NCBI RefSeq assembly: GCF_004300825.1
Contig: NZ_CP036250.1
Location: 124,001 to 188,000, forward strand
Reading direction: 5' to 3'
Length of the DNA stretch: 64,000 nucleotides
Source of the DNA: Egicoccus halophilus
GTDB lineage: Bacteria > Actinomycetota > Nitriliruptoria > Nitriliruptorales > Nitriliruptoraceae
Shown: piece after piece, positions 16,368 through 27,905 of the stretch
Position numbering within the stretch: position 1 is the first letter of the stretch
How the letters are laid out: every line of letters starts with the position of its first letter
The notes under the pieces: model-generated
Told to the model about the DNA's origin: nothing
The model's input: only the letters and a program-made list of their open reading frames with translations
The model's database searches: none
Position numbers and translations under genes: made by a program

Positions 16368-17657
16368 GTGCCTGCTCGCCCGGCGGTGCCCGCTCCCGCC
16401 CCGCACCTCCGTCACGCCCGCGCCGCCGTCTCCGGGCTGTTCTTCCTCAACGCGGTGCTGTACGCGAACCTCGTGCCGCGGCTGCCGGAGGTGAAGGACC
16501 GCCTCGACCTCGGCAATGCCGCGTTGGGCAGCGCGGTGGCCGCCATGCCGCTCGGGGCCCTGGTGGCCGGGCTGTTCGCGCCGGTGCTCATCCAGCGGTT
16601 CGGTTCGGCGAAGGTGGCCGTGACGGGGCTGGTCGCGCTCGCGGTGGCCGTCGCCGGGGTGCCGTGGGCAGGCGCGTGGATCACGCTCGCGGCGGTGCTG
16701 TTCGGTGCCGGCGCGATCGACGCGGTCGTCGACGTCGCCCAGAACGCCCACGGGTTCCGGGTCCAGCGCGGCTACGGACGCTCGATCGTCAACGCCTTCC
16801 ACGGTCTGTGGAGCGTCGGGGCGGTCACCGGCGGCCTGGTGGGCTCGGCGGCGGTCGCGCTGGACGTCCCGCTCGAGGTCCACCTCGTCGCGTCCGCGGC
16901 CGTGTTCGGTGTCGCCGCCGTGGTGGCACACCGGTTCCTGCTTCGTGGTCCCGAGGACGCCGAGCGGCACCGGTCGGGCGGGCACGTGCCGAGCACCGGA
17001 CGCGTCGTCGGGCGCCTCGCCGGGGTCACGCGCCGTACCGTGCTGCTGCTGGCGGCCTTCGGCGCACTGGCCGCGTTCGGGGTGTTCGTCGAGGACGCCG
17101 GGTTCACCTGGGGCGCGCTGTACCTGCGGGGCCAGGTCGGAGCGACCGCTGCCGTCGGTGGGCTCGCGTTCGTGTCGCTGCAGTTGGCGATGACCGTCGG
17201 TCGGCTGACCGGCGACCGGGTGGTGGACCGGTTCGGTCAGCGACGTGTCGCGCGCGTCGGGGGCGCCGTCATCGCCGTGGGCATGCTGCTGGCCGTGGCC
17301 GTTCCGACGGTCGGAACGACCCTGGTCGGGTTCGCGCTCGCCGGCCTCGGCGTCGCGACACTGATCCCGGCGGTCGTCCACGCGGCCGACGAGCTGCCCG
17401 GGCTGCCCCCCGGGGTCGGTCTGGCCGTCGTCAGCTGGCTGCTCCGGGTCGGGTTCCTCGTCTCGCCGTTGACCATCGGTCTGCTCGCCGACGCCACCAG
17501 CCTGCGTGCGGCCCTGTCGACCGTCGTGGCCACCGGGCTCGGCGTGGTCGTGCTCGGCCGCGTCCTGGCCGGCGGCACGACCCCGCGCTCGGCCCGGGAA
17601 GCGGAGGGCGAGGACGGGCCACCCTCTGCCGAACCGTCGCCCACCGGCACGTGTTGA
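16368..17657 (+). CDS. MFS transporter, fucose-permease-like
   Basis: A 12-helix major facilitator superfamily protein of about 429 residues, closest in style to the YbjJ/fucose permease group. Helix 1 (GLFFLNAVLYANLVPRLPEV) is followed by a conserved KDRLDLGNAALG loop. The RVQRGYGRSIVNAFHGLWSVG stretch after helix 4 and the later GDRVVDRFGQRRVAR loop are the family's repeated cytoplasmic motifs. The substrate cannot be told. The start is uncertain: GTG at 16368 and GTG at 16386 both precede helix 1 and neither has a strong ribosome binding site; longer frames run through repeat-rich DNA. It stands alone. Confidence 0.85.
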   Translation: MPARPAVPAPAPHLRHARAAVSGLFFLNAVLYANLVPRLPEVKDRLDLGNAALGSAVAAMPLGALVAGLFAPVLIQRFGSAKVAVTGLVALAVAVAGVPWAGAWITLAAVLFGAGAIDAVVDVAQNAHGFRVQRGYGRSIVNAFHGLWSVGAVTGGLVGSAAVALDVPLEVHLVASAAVFGVAAVVAHRFLLRGPEDAERHRSGGHVPSTGRVVGRLAGVTRRTVLLLAAFGALAAFGVFVEDAGFTWGALYLRGQVGATAAVGGLAFVSLQLAMTVGRLTGDRVVDRFGQRRVARVGGAVIAVGMLLAVAVPTVGTTLVGFALAGLGVATLIPAVVHAADELPGLPPGVGLAVVSWLLRVGFLVSPLTIGLLADATSLRAALSTVVATGLGVVVLGRVLAGGTTPRSAREAEGEDGPPSAEPSPTGTC

Positions 17658-18069
17658 CCGTCGGCGAAGACGCCGACTGATGGGACCTCACCCATCGTGG
17701 GCCAAGGGCCCCGCGGTGTCACTCCACCGGTGTGCGTGTCGCCACGTGCTGCGTTTCCCGTCGAGCACCAGCCTCCGGGAGGCCCGGCGCGGTTCCGTCG
17801 GCGTTTCGGCAGCCGGCCGGGAACGCGCCGGTCAGACGGTGCGATTCGTCGTGGCGCGGGTCCTCTCACTCGCACCGCGCGGGTGGCGCTGGCCGCGCTC
17901 CTCACCGGGGTCACGGCGCTGGTAGCAACGCGCCGCTGACCACGCCCCCCCCCCCGCTCGGGAGCGGTGTACTCGCTTCAGCGGATGCGCCGGCATGGAT
18001 GCGGCGGCACGGAAGCGCCCCCGCGGAAGCGCTTCCGCGGGGGCGCGACGTCGGCCGCTCAGACGTTGC
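17658..18069. other. Intergenic region with C10 tract and hairpin
   Basis: About 410 bp between the MFS gene and aceE, which converge. It contains a run of ten C from 17945 and the hairpin at 18015-18046. An 80-codon frame (17697-17939) ends in a short hydrophobic stretch but has no ribosome binding site or recognisable homology, so I do not call it a gene. Confidence 0.55.
18015..18046 (-). terminator. Terminator-like hairpin after aceE
   Basis: A perfect inverted repeat with 16-bp arms starts 24 bp past the aceE stop. There is no U-tract on either strand beyond TTCC, so termination may be inefficient or need a factor. Confidence 0.55.
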
Positions 18070-20844
<2,775 letters not shown>

Positions 20845-21111
20845 GACGTACGCTCCCGCGAAGAGGGGTCGGGACGGGGCGTCGAGGGATTCGGACCGCG
20901 GACCGCGGTCGGACCGGCCGGTGTAGCTCGGGAGGGCCGGTTCCTGACTCGACCCGACGCTGATGTGGACAACGGTAATGGCTCGCGGCCTGTTCTGCGC
21001 CGCCGGTGCCGCTTGCCGCGGCGGCGACAAGCGGCGAACCCCGCCGGGGACACCACCGGCCGACCATCGAGCGGCCCGTGGCCGCCGCATCGAACTGGGT
21101 AGAGTCCCGTC

Positions 21112-21483
21112 GTGCGCGCCCGTTCGACATCCTTGCTGCTGGTGGCCCCGCTCCTGTTGAGCGGGGCCTGCTCCGGTCTGCAGGAGCGTGTTGAGGACGT
21201 CCGCAGCGGCTCGCAGGAGTTGACCGACCGGGCCCGCTTCTGCCTCAGCGTCGTGCGTGCCGCCAACGCGCTCGAGGGCGGCGACCACACCACGGCGGCC
21301 GACGCCGCCCAGGAGGCGTTGGCACAGGCACCCGAGGAGCTGCGCGGCGACGCGCGCACCGTCGCCGAGGCGGCCGAGACCGTCCGTCAGGGCGACCGCA
21401 GCGTGCTGCAGGACCCGACCGTGGTCGCCGCCGCCGAGCGCCTCCAGGACGACACCCGCGCTCTGTGCGACCCGACCGGTTGA
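21112..21483 (+). CDS. Small lipoprotein of unknown function
   Basis: A 123-residue secreted protein. A basic start (MRARSTS) leads to a hydrophobic core and the lipobox LSGAC, so C20 would be lipidated and the protein anchored to the outer face of the membrane. The mature part is acidic and alanine-rich, predicted helical, with two cysteines (FCLSV and ALCDPTG) that could pair. I do not recognise a family. GTG start at 21112. It is followed after 4 bp by the DUF1990 gene, so the two are probably cotranscribed, divergent from aceE. Confidence 0.78.
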   Translation: MRARSTSLLLVAPLLLSGACSGLQERVEDVRSGSQELTDRARFCLSVVRAANALEGGDHTTAADAAQEALAQAPEELRGDARTVAEAAETVRQGDRSVLQDPTVVAAAERLQDDTRALCDPTG

Positions 21484-21487
21484 GCGC

Positions 21488-22066
21488 GTGCACCTGACCA
21501 CCTCGCCACGTCGTCGCCGGGCGCTGCTGCGACGGCTCGCGCAGGCGGAGCTCAGCTACGCCGAGGTCGGTGCCAGCCGGGGCAAGCTCCCCGCCGGCTA
21601 CCGCCACGTCACCCGTGACGCCCTGGTCGGCCGTGGCGAGGACGCCTTCGCCCGCGTGTCGCAGGGCCTGCTGTCCTGGGAGATGCACCGGCGCGCCGGA
21701 CTGACCGTCGACGCCAGCACCCCGCACGTGACCCCCGACGCCACCGTGCTGCTCACCGTCGGGGTCACCGGCCGCGGCCTGACGGTGCCCTGCCGGGTCG
21801 TCGACGTCACCGACGAGCCGCGTCGACGCGGTTTCGCCTACGGCACGCTTCCCGGGCACGTCGAGACCGGCGAGGAGTGCTTCGAGGTCCGCCACGACGT
21901 GGACGGTGACGTCCGCTTCCGCGTGACCGCCTTCTCGCGACCGGCCGGCGCGGCCATGCGCATCGTCGGTCCGCTCGGCGAACTGGCCCTGGACCGGATG
22001 CTCGACCGCTACGTGTGGGCCTGCGAGCGGTTGGCCCTGGGCGTCGTGGAGCCGCGCCGGGGTTAG
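21488..22066 (+). CDS. DUF1990 family protein
   Basis: A 192-residue DUF1990 protein. Visible family features are an early [11 protein letters not shown], the central [11 protein letters not shown] and a late [11 protein letters not shown] that precedes a helical C-terminus. DUF1990 proteins are small cytosolic beta-barrel proteins common in actinobacteria and of unknown function. GTG at 21488 starts four bases after the lipoprotein stop, indicating an operon; the longer frame upstream only shadows that lipoprotein gene. Confidence 0.85.
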   Translation: MHLTTSPRRRRALLRRLAQAELSYAEVGASRGKLPAGYRHVTRDALVGRGEDAFARVSQGLLSWEMHRRAGLTVDASTPHVTPDATVLLTVGVTGRGLTVPCRVVDVTDEPRRRGFAYGTLPGHVETGEECFEVRHDVDGDVRFRVTAFSRPAGAAMRIVGPLGELALDRMLDRYVWACERLALGVVEPRRG

Positions 22067-22185
22067 GCTCGACAGATGCCCACCGGGCGCAGCGGGCACC
22101 GGCCACGTTCGCGCACGGCGGCAGGGGCGACGACAGCGCGGCTCCACCGGAAGCGGTGGCGGCCGGTGGAGGAAGGGCGGCAGCG

Positions 22186-22653
22186 ATGGTGAACGCGAAC
22201 CTGAAGCCGGTCGCACCGGACCGACGTGCCCGGGACCTCGCCAAGGAACTGACGGCACTCGAACGCGAGCCGGCCGGCGCCGAGCGGGCCGAGCGCCTCG
22301 CCGTGCTCGTGCGCAGCGCCCACACCGAGCGACAGCTCAACCTCGCCATGCACGCCGCCGCGCAGTGCCTCGACGACGACCCCGACGCGCCGGCGCTGCT
22401 GATCGACGCCTACGCCGGCGACACCGACCCGGAGGAGTGCCTGCGCACGCTCAGCGACCTGCGTGACCTGGCGCGCTACGTCGACCGGCCCGACCTGGTC
22501 GCCTTCGCCGACCGGCGGATGCACGAGGAGGCGCTGGCCTGGGTCCGCGACGGCGAGGAGCACGACCGCCGGCACCGGCTGCGCACCGTGCAGAACGCCG
22601 CGGGCCGGGCCGTCGCCGACGCCATCCGTGACGAGTTGCGGTCGACCCCGTGA
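22186..22653 (+). CDS. Conserved hypothetical protein, helical
   Basis: A 155-residue soluble protein I do not recognise. It is rich in Ala, Arg, Asp and Glu and predicted all-helical, with a central TERQLNLAMHAAAQCLDD helix and a run of charged helices to the end. There is no signal peptide and no catalytic motif. The ATG at 22186 follows GGAGGAAGGG. The stop overlaps the GTG of the dehydratase gene (GTGA), so the two are translationally coupled, which suggests a related role or simple cotranscription. Confidence 0.75.
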   Translation: MVNANLKPVAPDRRARDLAKELTALEREPAGAERAERLAVLVRSAHTERQLNLAMHAAAQCLDDDPDAPALLIDAYAGDTDPEECLRTLSDLRDLARYVDRPDLVAFADRRMHEEALAWVRDGEEHDRRHRLRTVQNAAGRAVADAIRDELRSTP

Positions 22654-23684
22654 CCGCCGTTCCCCCCGGCACGCCCGCGATGCCGGCCCGCTCCGCGGGC
22701 CCCGACCGCTCCGACGTGGCCGCCGAGCTTCCCGTCGTCCTCGCCGACGTCGAGCGCGCGGCCGGACGGCTCGCCGGCGTGGCCCACCGCACCCCCGTGC
22801 TGCGCTCGAGCGTCCTGGACGCGGCCTGTGGCGCCGAGGTGTTCCTCAAGGCCGAGCACCTGCAACGCGTCGGCGCCTTCAAGTTCCGTGGCGCCTACAA
22901 CGCCGTCGCCGCGCTCGATCCCGAGGTGCGCGGACACGGCGTGGTCGCGTTCTCGTCGGGCAACCACGCCCAGGCCGTGGCACTGGCCGCCCGGCTGCTG
23001 GACGTCCCGGCGACGATCGTGATGCCGCTCGACGCCCCGACCGTGAAGGTCGACGCCACCCGCGGCTACGGCGCCGAGGTGGTCACCTACGACCGCTACA
23101 CCCAGGACCGGCGCGCCATCGGCGAGGCCATCGCCGCCGAACGCGGCGCGACGGTGATCCCGCCCTACGACCACGTCGACGTGATCGCCGGGCAGGGCAC
23201 CGCCGCCCTCGAGCTGCTCGCGGAGGTCGACCACCTCGACGCGGTGGTGACGCCCGTCGGCGGTGGCGGACTGCTCGCCGGCACCGCCGTCGCCGTGCAC
23301 GGCCGCAGCCCCGGAACCCGGGTCGTCGGCGTCGAGCCGGCCGGGCGGTTCGCCGCCCGCGAGGCACTCGTCCGCGGCGAGGTCGTGACCGTCGAGGTGC
23401 CGCGCACGCTGCTCGACGGGCAGCAGACCCCGGAGATCGGCGCGCACCCGCTGGCGCTGATCCAGGCGCTGGTGGACCGTGTCGAGGGCGTCGAGGACGC
23501 CGACGCGCTGGCCGCGATGCAGCTGTTGGCCACCCGGCTCAAGCAGGTCGTCGAACCCTCGGGTGCCAGCGCCCTGGGCGCCCTGCTCGCCGGCCGGCTG
23601 CCCGACCTGCGCGGCGCACGGGTCGGCATCGTGCTCTCCGGCGGCAACGTCACCCCCGAGGTCCTCACCCGCGCCCTCGCCTGA
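22650..23684 (+). CDS. Threonine/serine dehydratase-like PLP enzyme
   Basis: A 344-residue fold-type II PLP enzyme. K78 in GAFKFRGA binds the cofactor, SSGNHAQ holds the substrate carboxylate, and VGGGGLL is the phosphate-binding loop. The C-terminal LSGGNV is also typical. There is no ACT regulatory domain, so it belongs with catabolic threonine dehydratases, serine racemases and related enzymes rather than biosynthetic IlvA. The product would be a 2-oxo acid and ammonia from serine or threonine. The first 27 residues are a Pro/Ala-rich extension. GTG overlaps the preceding stop. Confidence 0.9.
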   Translation: MTAVPPGTPAMPARSAGPDRSDVAAELPVVLADVERAAGRLAGVAHRTPVLRSSVLDAACGAEVFLKAEHLQRVGAFKFRGAYNAVAALDPEVRGHGVVAFSSGNHAQAVALAARLLDVPATIVMPLDAPTVKVDATRGYGAEVVTYDRYTQDRRAIGEAIAAERGATVIPPYDHVDVIAGQGTAALELLAEVDHLDAVVTPVGGGGLLAGTAVAVHGRSPGTRVVGVEPAGRFAAREALVRGEVVTVEVPRTLLDGQQTPEIGAHPLALIQALVDRVEGVEDADALAAMQLLATRLKQVVEPSGASALGALLAGRLPDLRGARVGIVLSGGNVTPEVLTRALA

Positions 23685-23768
23685 CTCGGCCCCGCTCGGT
23701 CACGCCCACGCCCGGCTCCGTCCCGGGCCATGGTCACCGACCCACGTCACGGTCACCGACGCGACCGA

Positions 23769-23961
23769 CCGTGGCGTCGTGGAAGACCTGCGCACCCACC
23801 TCACTTCACGGATGCGCACCCGACCCGCGCACCCGCCCAACCGTGGAGTCGTGGAAGACCTGAGCACCCGCCTCGCTCCACGGATGCGCACCCGACCCGC
23901 GCACCCGCCCAACCGTGGAGTCGTGGAAGACCTGAGCACCCGCCTCGCTCCACGGATGGCG
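23769..23961. repeat. 72-bp tandem repeat with internal inverted arms
   Basis: Two full copies (23769-23840 and 23841-23912) and a partial third (from 23913). Copies two and three are nearly identical; the first differs at several bases. In copies two and three, CCGTGGAG and CTCCACGG form perfect 8-bp inverted arms around 27 bases (23841-23883 and 23913-23955). The first copy has decayed arms. No spacers differ between copies, so it is not a CRISPR array. Confidence 0.8.
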
Positions 23962-24012
23962 CGCGGCGTTCGATGACGGGCGTCCGGCGCCGCGACGTGG
24001 CCCGGTGCACGC

Positions 24013-24048
24013 GACGTGGCCCCGACCGGGTTCGGTCGGGGCCACGTC
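24013..24048. terminator. Hairpin between convergent genes, likely bidirectional
   Basis: A perfect 16-bp stem with a four-base loop (GGTT) sits between the dehydratase and SLH-LVIVD genes, about 60 bp past the end of the latter. U-tracts are weak on both strands. Confidence 0.65.
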
Positions 24049-24107
24049 GTGGTGTTGCGGTGACCGGCGTCGGCGCATCAGGCGCGTCCGCCGGTCAGGA
24101 CCTCAGC

Positions 24108-26411
24108 TCACAGGTCCCCGGCCGGCACGTCCTCGGGGGCCAGCTCGCTCGCGGGGAGCGCGCAGGACCAACCGAAGATCGGGTCGGCGACCAGGTCCTC
24201 CTCGAAGCCCGCCACCTGCTGCGCGGTCATCGGCGGCGCCAGGACCTCGGTGCGGGTCTCGGCAGCCGTGGCCGCCTCCCCGTCCAGGGTCAGGATGTGG
24301 ATGCCGTGACGCGAGTCGTTGGCGTAGATGACCTCGCCGATCCAGTGGGTGGACCAGCCGCTGCCACCGTTGGGGCGGTAGTAGGCGATCTGCATCGGGT
24401 CGGTCGGGTCGGTCACGTCCAGGAAGCGGAAGCCCTGGCCGTACCAACCGCCGGCGACGATGCCGTCCTGCATGTTGAAGTAGTGCGCGGAGCAGCTGGC
24501 GGTGGGGTTGCTGGTCCCCTCCTTGTCCGCGACGCTCCAACGGCCGACCTCCTCGAGCTCGTATGCACCGAGCTCCTCCACCTGTGCGGCGGTCCGCCAG
24601 GCCTGACCCTGGTCGGCGCCCTCGATGGAGGCGATGTAGAACTTGCCCGAGTCGGCGCACGGGGAGGTGAAGTTCTCGTCGGTCACGTAGACGAGCTCAC
24701 CGGGGGCGTAGTCGCCACCCATGCTCGCACCGTCACCGGCACCGGGACGACGCGGACGCTCCGAGTCGAGCCACGCCTTCTCACCCTCGACACCGTCGAC
24801 CGGTCGTTCCATGTTGTGGATCGCACCGGCGAGCCGGCGACCGTCGTCCACGGGCAGACCGGTGTACTCGCCGACCTCGCCGCCCGCGAAGGGCACCGGG
24901 TTGTGCGCGTAGGCGGTACGGGTGCGGCCGAGGACCGGGTCGTGGTGCACGCCCTCGGTCCAGTAGCCGCGGACGCCACCGCGTCCGGAGACCCAGGCCA
25001 CGCCCTGCTGGTCGACCTGGACGTCGTGGGCGTAGTCGGTGATCCCGCGGAAGCGGCCGGTGTCGACCGGGTCCTTGTAGGTGAACACGCTGTCGATGCC
25101 GACGACCTCGCCGTCGTCGTTGCGCTCCACGCTGGAGACGTCGCTGACGAAGATCGGCCGTGCGATCCAGTCCGCCGGGTCGGTGGCGGCCCGGGACGGT
25201 CCGCCGCTCCACAGCTGCTGGCAGCCGTTGACGCAGGTGGTGGTGTGACCGGCCCCGACCTGCTGGAAGTGCAGCACCTCGGGGTTGGTCGGGTCGGCGA
25301 TGTCGATGATGTAGAAGCCCGACGGACCGGAGTCCTGCGGGTTGGCGAAGGCGCGCGGGTCACGCGAGAGGAACGCGAGCATCCGCTGCTTGTCGATGTT
25401 CATCGACTCGGAGGTGTGGTAGTTGCGCTCCGGGTTGTCACCCGGCAGCGCGAGCTCCTCGCGGGGCAGCTCGCCGAGCATCTTCGGCGCGTACGGGTCA
25501 CGCACGTCGTAGATGCGCAGACCGAACGTGCCGCTGGTGACGAGCGCCTCGCCCTCGGCGTAGCGGACCGGGTTGACCCCGGAGGTGCCGCCGGCGAGGT
25601 TGAGCGTGGCTTCGGGGTCGTCCTCGGTCGGCGCCGGCGTCCCGTGATCGGGGTGCACGATGCGGCCGTGGTAGGTGACACCGGAGACGTCGCCCTCGGG
25701 CATGTCGGTGTTCAGCGCGTCGCGCCCGAGCTCGTCCCACGGGTTCGGGCCGTCGGGCTCGAGCGAGTCGAGGTACCGCAGTCCCCGGTGCACCAGGGTC
25801 GCGGTCTGGTCGCGCCGGATGTTGTTCAACGGGTTGAAGGTGCGGTCGGTCCGACCGGCGATGACCTCGACGTCGTGCAGCGCGTTGATCTGCGGGGCGT
25901 ACGGCGTCTGGTGCAGGTCGGAGAAGGTCGCCTGGCCGCCCGCCGGCGGCTGCAGCCACCGGTGCAGCATGAGCGCGACGTGGTCACGACGGATCGGATC
26001 GTTGGGCCGGAAGGTGCGGTTGTCGCCCTCGCCGTAGCCGAAGATGATGCCGGCCTCGGTCGCCGCCGCGATGGCGTCGGCGTGGCTGCCACCGGTCACG
26101 TCGGTGAAGGGGCGCTCGCTCGACGGCGTGAGGCCCGCGGCGCGCGTCACGATGGTGGCGAACTGGGCCCGGGTCAGGGTGCCGCCCGGGTCGAAGACGG
26201 TGTCGCGCTTGCCGACGACGATGCCCTGCTCGGCAAGAGCGGCGATCGCCTCGGCGTGGTGCGACGTCGGGTGGACATCGTCGAAGGTCGGCGGTGCGGC
26301 GGCCGCTCCGACGGTGGTCGTGACCAGCGCAGCGGCAGACAACAGCGCCACCGCTCGGGTCCGACGTGCGAGGCGGCCTCGGCGAGGCCGCACGTGCTCG
26401 TGTTGTGTCAC
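24108..26411 (-). CDS. Secreted SLH-domain protein with LVIVD repeats
   Basis: A 767-residue surface protein. A twin-basic signal region (RPRRGRLARRTR then a hydrophobic core ending in AAAA) directs export. Three S-layer homology domains follow, each opening with F-D/T-D or FSD and ending in a basic RAQ/RRD motif (roughly residues 45-220), and would bind secondary cell-wall polymers. The rest carries LVIVD-type repeats, seen as GLRIYDVRDPYAPK, GFYIIDIADPTNPE and GFRFLDVTDPTDPM, which predict a beta-propeller. Paired cysteines occur in CVNGC. GTG at 26411 follows GGGGAG and AGGA. Role is unknown; propellers of this class may bind ligands or sugars. Confidence 0.88.
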   Translation of the reverse strand: MTQHEHVRPRRGRLARRTRAVALLSAAALVTTTVGAAAAPPTFDDVHPTSHHAEAIAALAEQGIVVGKRDTVFDPGGTLTRAQFATIVTRAAGLTPSSERPFTDVTGGSHADAIAAATEAGIIFGYGEGDNRTFRPNDPIRRDHVALMLHRWLQPPAGGQATFSDLHQTPYAPQINALHDVEVIAGRTDRTFNPLNNIRRDQTATLVHRGLRYLDSLEPDGPNPWDELGRDALNTDMPEGDVSGVTYHGRIVHPDHGTPAPTEDDPEATLNLAGGTSGVNPVRYAEGEALVTSGTFGLRIYDVRDPYAPKMLGELPREELALPGDNPERNYHTSESMNIDKQRMLAFLSRDPRAFANPQDSGPSGFYIIDIADPTNPEVLHFQQVGAGHTTTCVNGCQQLWSGGPSRAATDPADWIARPIFVSDVSSVERNDDGEVVGIDSVFTYKDPVDTGRFRGITDYAHDVQVDQQGVAWVSGRGGVRGYWTEGVHHDPVLGRTRTAYAHNPVPFAGGEVGEYTGLPVDDGRRLAGAIHNMERPVDGVEGEKAWLDSERPRRPGAGDGASMGGDYAPGELVYVTDENFTSPCADSGKFYIASIEGADQGQAWRTAAQVEELGAYELEEVGRWSVADKEGTSNPTASCSAHYFNMQDGIVAGGWYGQGFRFLDVTDPTDPMQIAYYRPNGGSGWSTHWIGEVIYANDSRHGIHILTLDGEAATAAETRTEVLAPPMTAQQVAGFEEDLVADPIFGWSCALPASELAPEDVPAGDL

Positions 26412-26575
26412 CTGTTCCTGCTCCCCTGCAAAAACCGTCGGTCCTCCCTGGACGACGGAACAGGTGACGCTAGGCACCTTTGGCCATGGTGTTGCGACCC
26501 GGCCGTCGCACCGTGCGGCCTGCGACCGCGTCGCCGCCGCGCGTGGGTGGCGCCGGCCACCGGCAGGACGGGCGC

Positions 26576-26779
26576 TCAGGCGGGCTGGGGACCGAACTGG
26601 CGCAGCAGGGCGTGCACCTCGTCGGCCTTGTAGCGACGGTGTCCACCGAGGGTCCGCTGGGGCGAGAGCTTGCCGGCCGCGGCCCACCGCGTGACCGTCT
26701 TCGGGTCGACCCCGAACAGCCGCGCGACCTCCCCCGGGGTCAGCCAAGCCTCCGGGTGTTGCGCGCCGAGCCCTTCCAC
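26576..26779 (-). CDS. bldC: BldC-family MerR-type DNA-binding protein
   Basis: A 67-residue single-domain regulator, essentially one winged helix-turn-helix of the MerR class. LTPGEVARLFGVDPKTVTRW and the following GKLSPQRTLGGHRRY closely match BldC, a regulator of development in Streptomyces that binds direct repeats cooperatively. Its size matches as well. GTG start at 26779. It lies between two other minus-strand genes with gaps of about 100-165 bp, so it is probably transcribed alone. Confidence 0.92.
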   Translation of the reverse strand: MEGLGAQHPEAWLTPGEVARLFGVDPKTVTRWAAAGKLSPQRTLGGHRRYKADEVHALLRQFGPQPA

Positions 26780-26878
26780 CTTGCTCGTCCTTCCCCACCG
26801 TCGTGCCGAGGTCGTCTCCCGACACCACGCTAGTCCACGGCCGTCCGGCCGTCGCGGCGGACGCGCGCTCGCCGGCCG

Positions 26879-27730
26879 TCAGCTCGCGTGCTGCTTCGCC
26901 CGCCGGTGGGTCCAGCGTGAGCGTGCCGCCCCGTAGCGGGCCGCGGCGCCGAACAGGTCGCCGGACGCCAACGACTCGACCGCCTGCCACAGCTCCGCAC
27001 CGGTGTGGTCGCCCGCCAGCTCGTCGCGGGTGAGCAGCCGCGACACGCCGCCGTAGTCGAGCTCCAGCAGCGACGAGGGGTCGAAGGCGTCCACCCAGGC
27101 CGCGAGGCCGGCCAGCGCGGCCAGCACGTCCTCGCCGTCCTCGACCGTGGCCTCCACCACCTCGATGGCCCGCTCCAGGCGTTCGGCGGCCTTGTCGATG
27201 GTGGTGAGGTAGGCGAGCCGGGGGCCGGCGCCCTCCGGCGGGTCGGTGAACCGCCGCTCCTCGGGGTCGAACGCGAGGAACCAGTGCAGCGGCACGGCCC
27301 ACGGCTCGTCGAGGATGTGGGGGACCCGTCCGGTCGAGGACACCTCCGCGAGGCGGTCGAGCGCCCGCAGGTCGGGCACGAAGGCGCCGACCAGCCGTTC
27401 GGGGATGGTCCGGCGGAACGCCTCCATCGCCATCGCGGCCCGCAGGTCGAGCTGCAACGGGCACAGCAGGATCCGGGTCCCCGCCCGCCGCACCAGCGCG
27501 GCGTCACCGTCGAGGGAACTCCCGTCGAGCCCGTCGCCGTCCACGGCGCGGCGTGCCAGCGGCGAGCGGCCGGTCAGCAGCCGGGCGGCGGTCGCGCCCG
27601 CCTCGGCCTCGGCGACCTGCCGGCGGTTGAGGCCCCGCCCGGCGGCGACGTAGCTCGACCAGCGTTCGCGCTCGCGGGGAGGGAACGCCTCGAGCGGGGT
27701 GAACACGCGCAGCTGTGCGACCGGGACCAT
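26879..27730 (-). CDS. Conserved hypothetical protein
   Basis: A 283-residue cytosolic protein with no motif I can name. It begins MVPVAQLRVFTPLEAFP, has a segment with TRILLCPLQLDLRAAM and a conserved-looking RVPHILDEPWAVPLHWF stretch, and ends in a basic tail. Sequence composition suggests a mixed alpha/beta domain followed by helices. ATG at 27730 is chosen because the further upstream frame is arginine-rich. It is divergent from the amino-acid dehydrogenase gene and lies upstream of bldC; linkage to bldC could be ancestral. Confidence 0.75.
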   Translation of the reverse strand: MVPVAQLRVFTPLEAFPPRERERWSSYVAAGRGLNRRQVAEAEAGATAARLLTGRSPLARRAVDGDGLDGSSLDGDAALVRRAGTRILLCPLQLDLRAAMAMEAFRRTIPERLVGAFVPDLRALDRLAEVSSTGRVPHILDEPWAVPLHWFLAFDPEERRFTDPPEGAGPRLAYLTTIDKAAERLERAIEVVEATVEDGEDVLAALAGLAAWVDAFDPSSLLELDYGGVSRLLTRDELAGDHTGAELWQAVESLASGDLFGAAARYGAARSRWTHRRAKQHAS

Positions 27731-27905
27731 GCGGCGACGGTAGCGAACGCCGCAGGTCCCGAGCGCCACCCCGGCGTTACGCTGCTCGGACGGCGACGCC
27801 CGCGACCCGGGCGTGCCGACCACTGGGAGCGTGCCGTCGACGGTGCGGGTGGGACGGACCGTCCCGCGACCGCCCGGGCACGGACGAGACGAACAGGAGC
27901 ACGCG

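Larger units (their letters stand above)
23685..24107. other. Intergenic region with tandem repeats and terminator
   Basis: About 420 bp between two convergent genes. It carries 72-bp tandem repeats (23769-23961) and a strong hairpin (24013-24048). No gene is evident, although the repeats stay open in several frames because 72 is divisible by three. Confidence 0.6.

Noticed and set aside
17697-17939. 80-codon frame ending in a hydrophobic stretch
   Set aside because: No ribosome binding site and no recognisable similarity; composition like neighbouring non-coding DNA.
23769-23961. Possible CRISPR array or short gene in the 72-bp repeats
   Set aside because: No variable spacers; the open frames carry no ribosome binding site and follow only from the repeat length being divisible by three.
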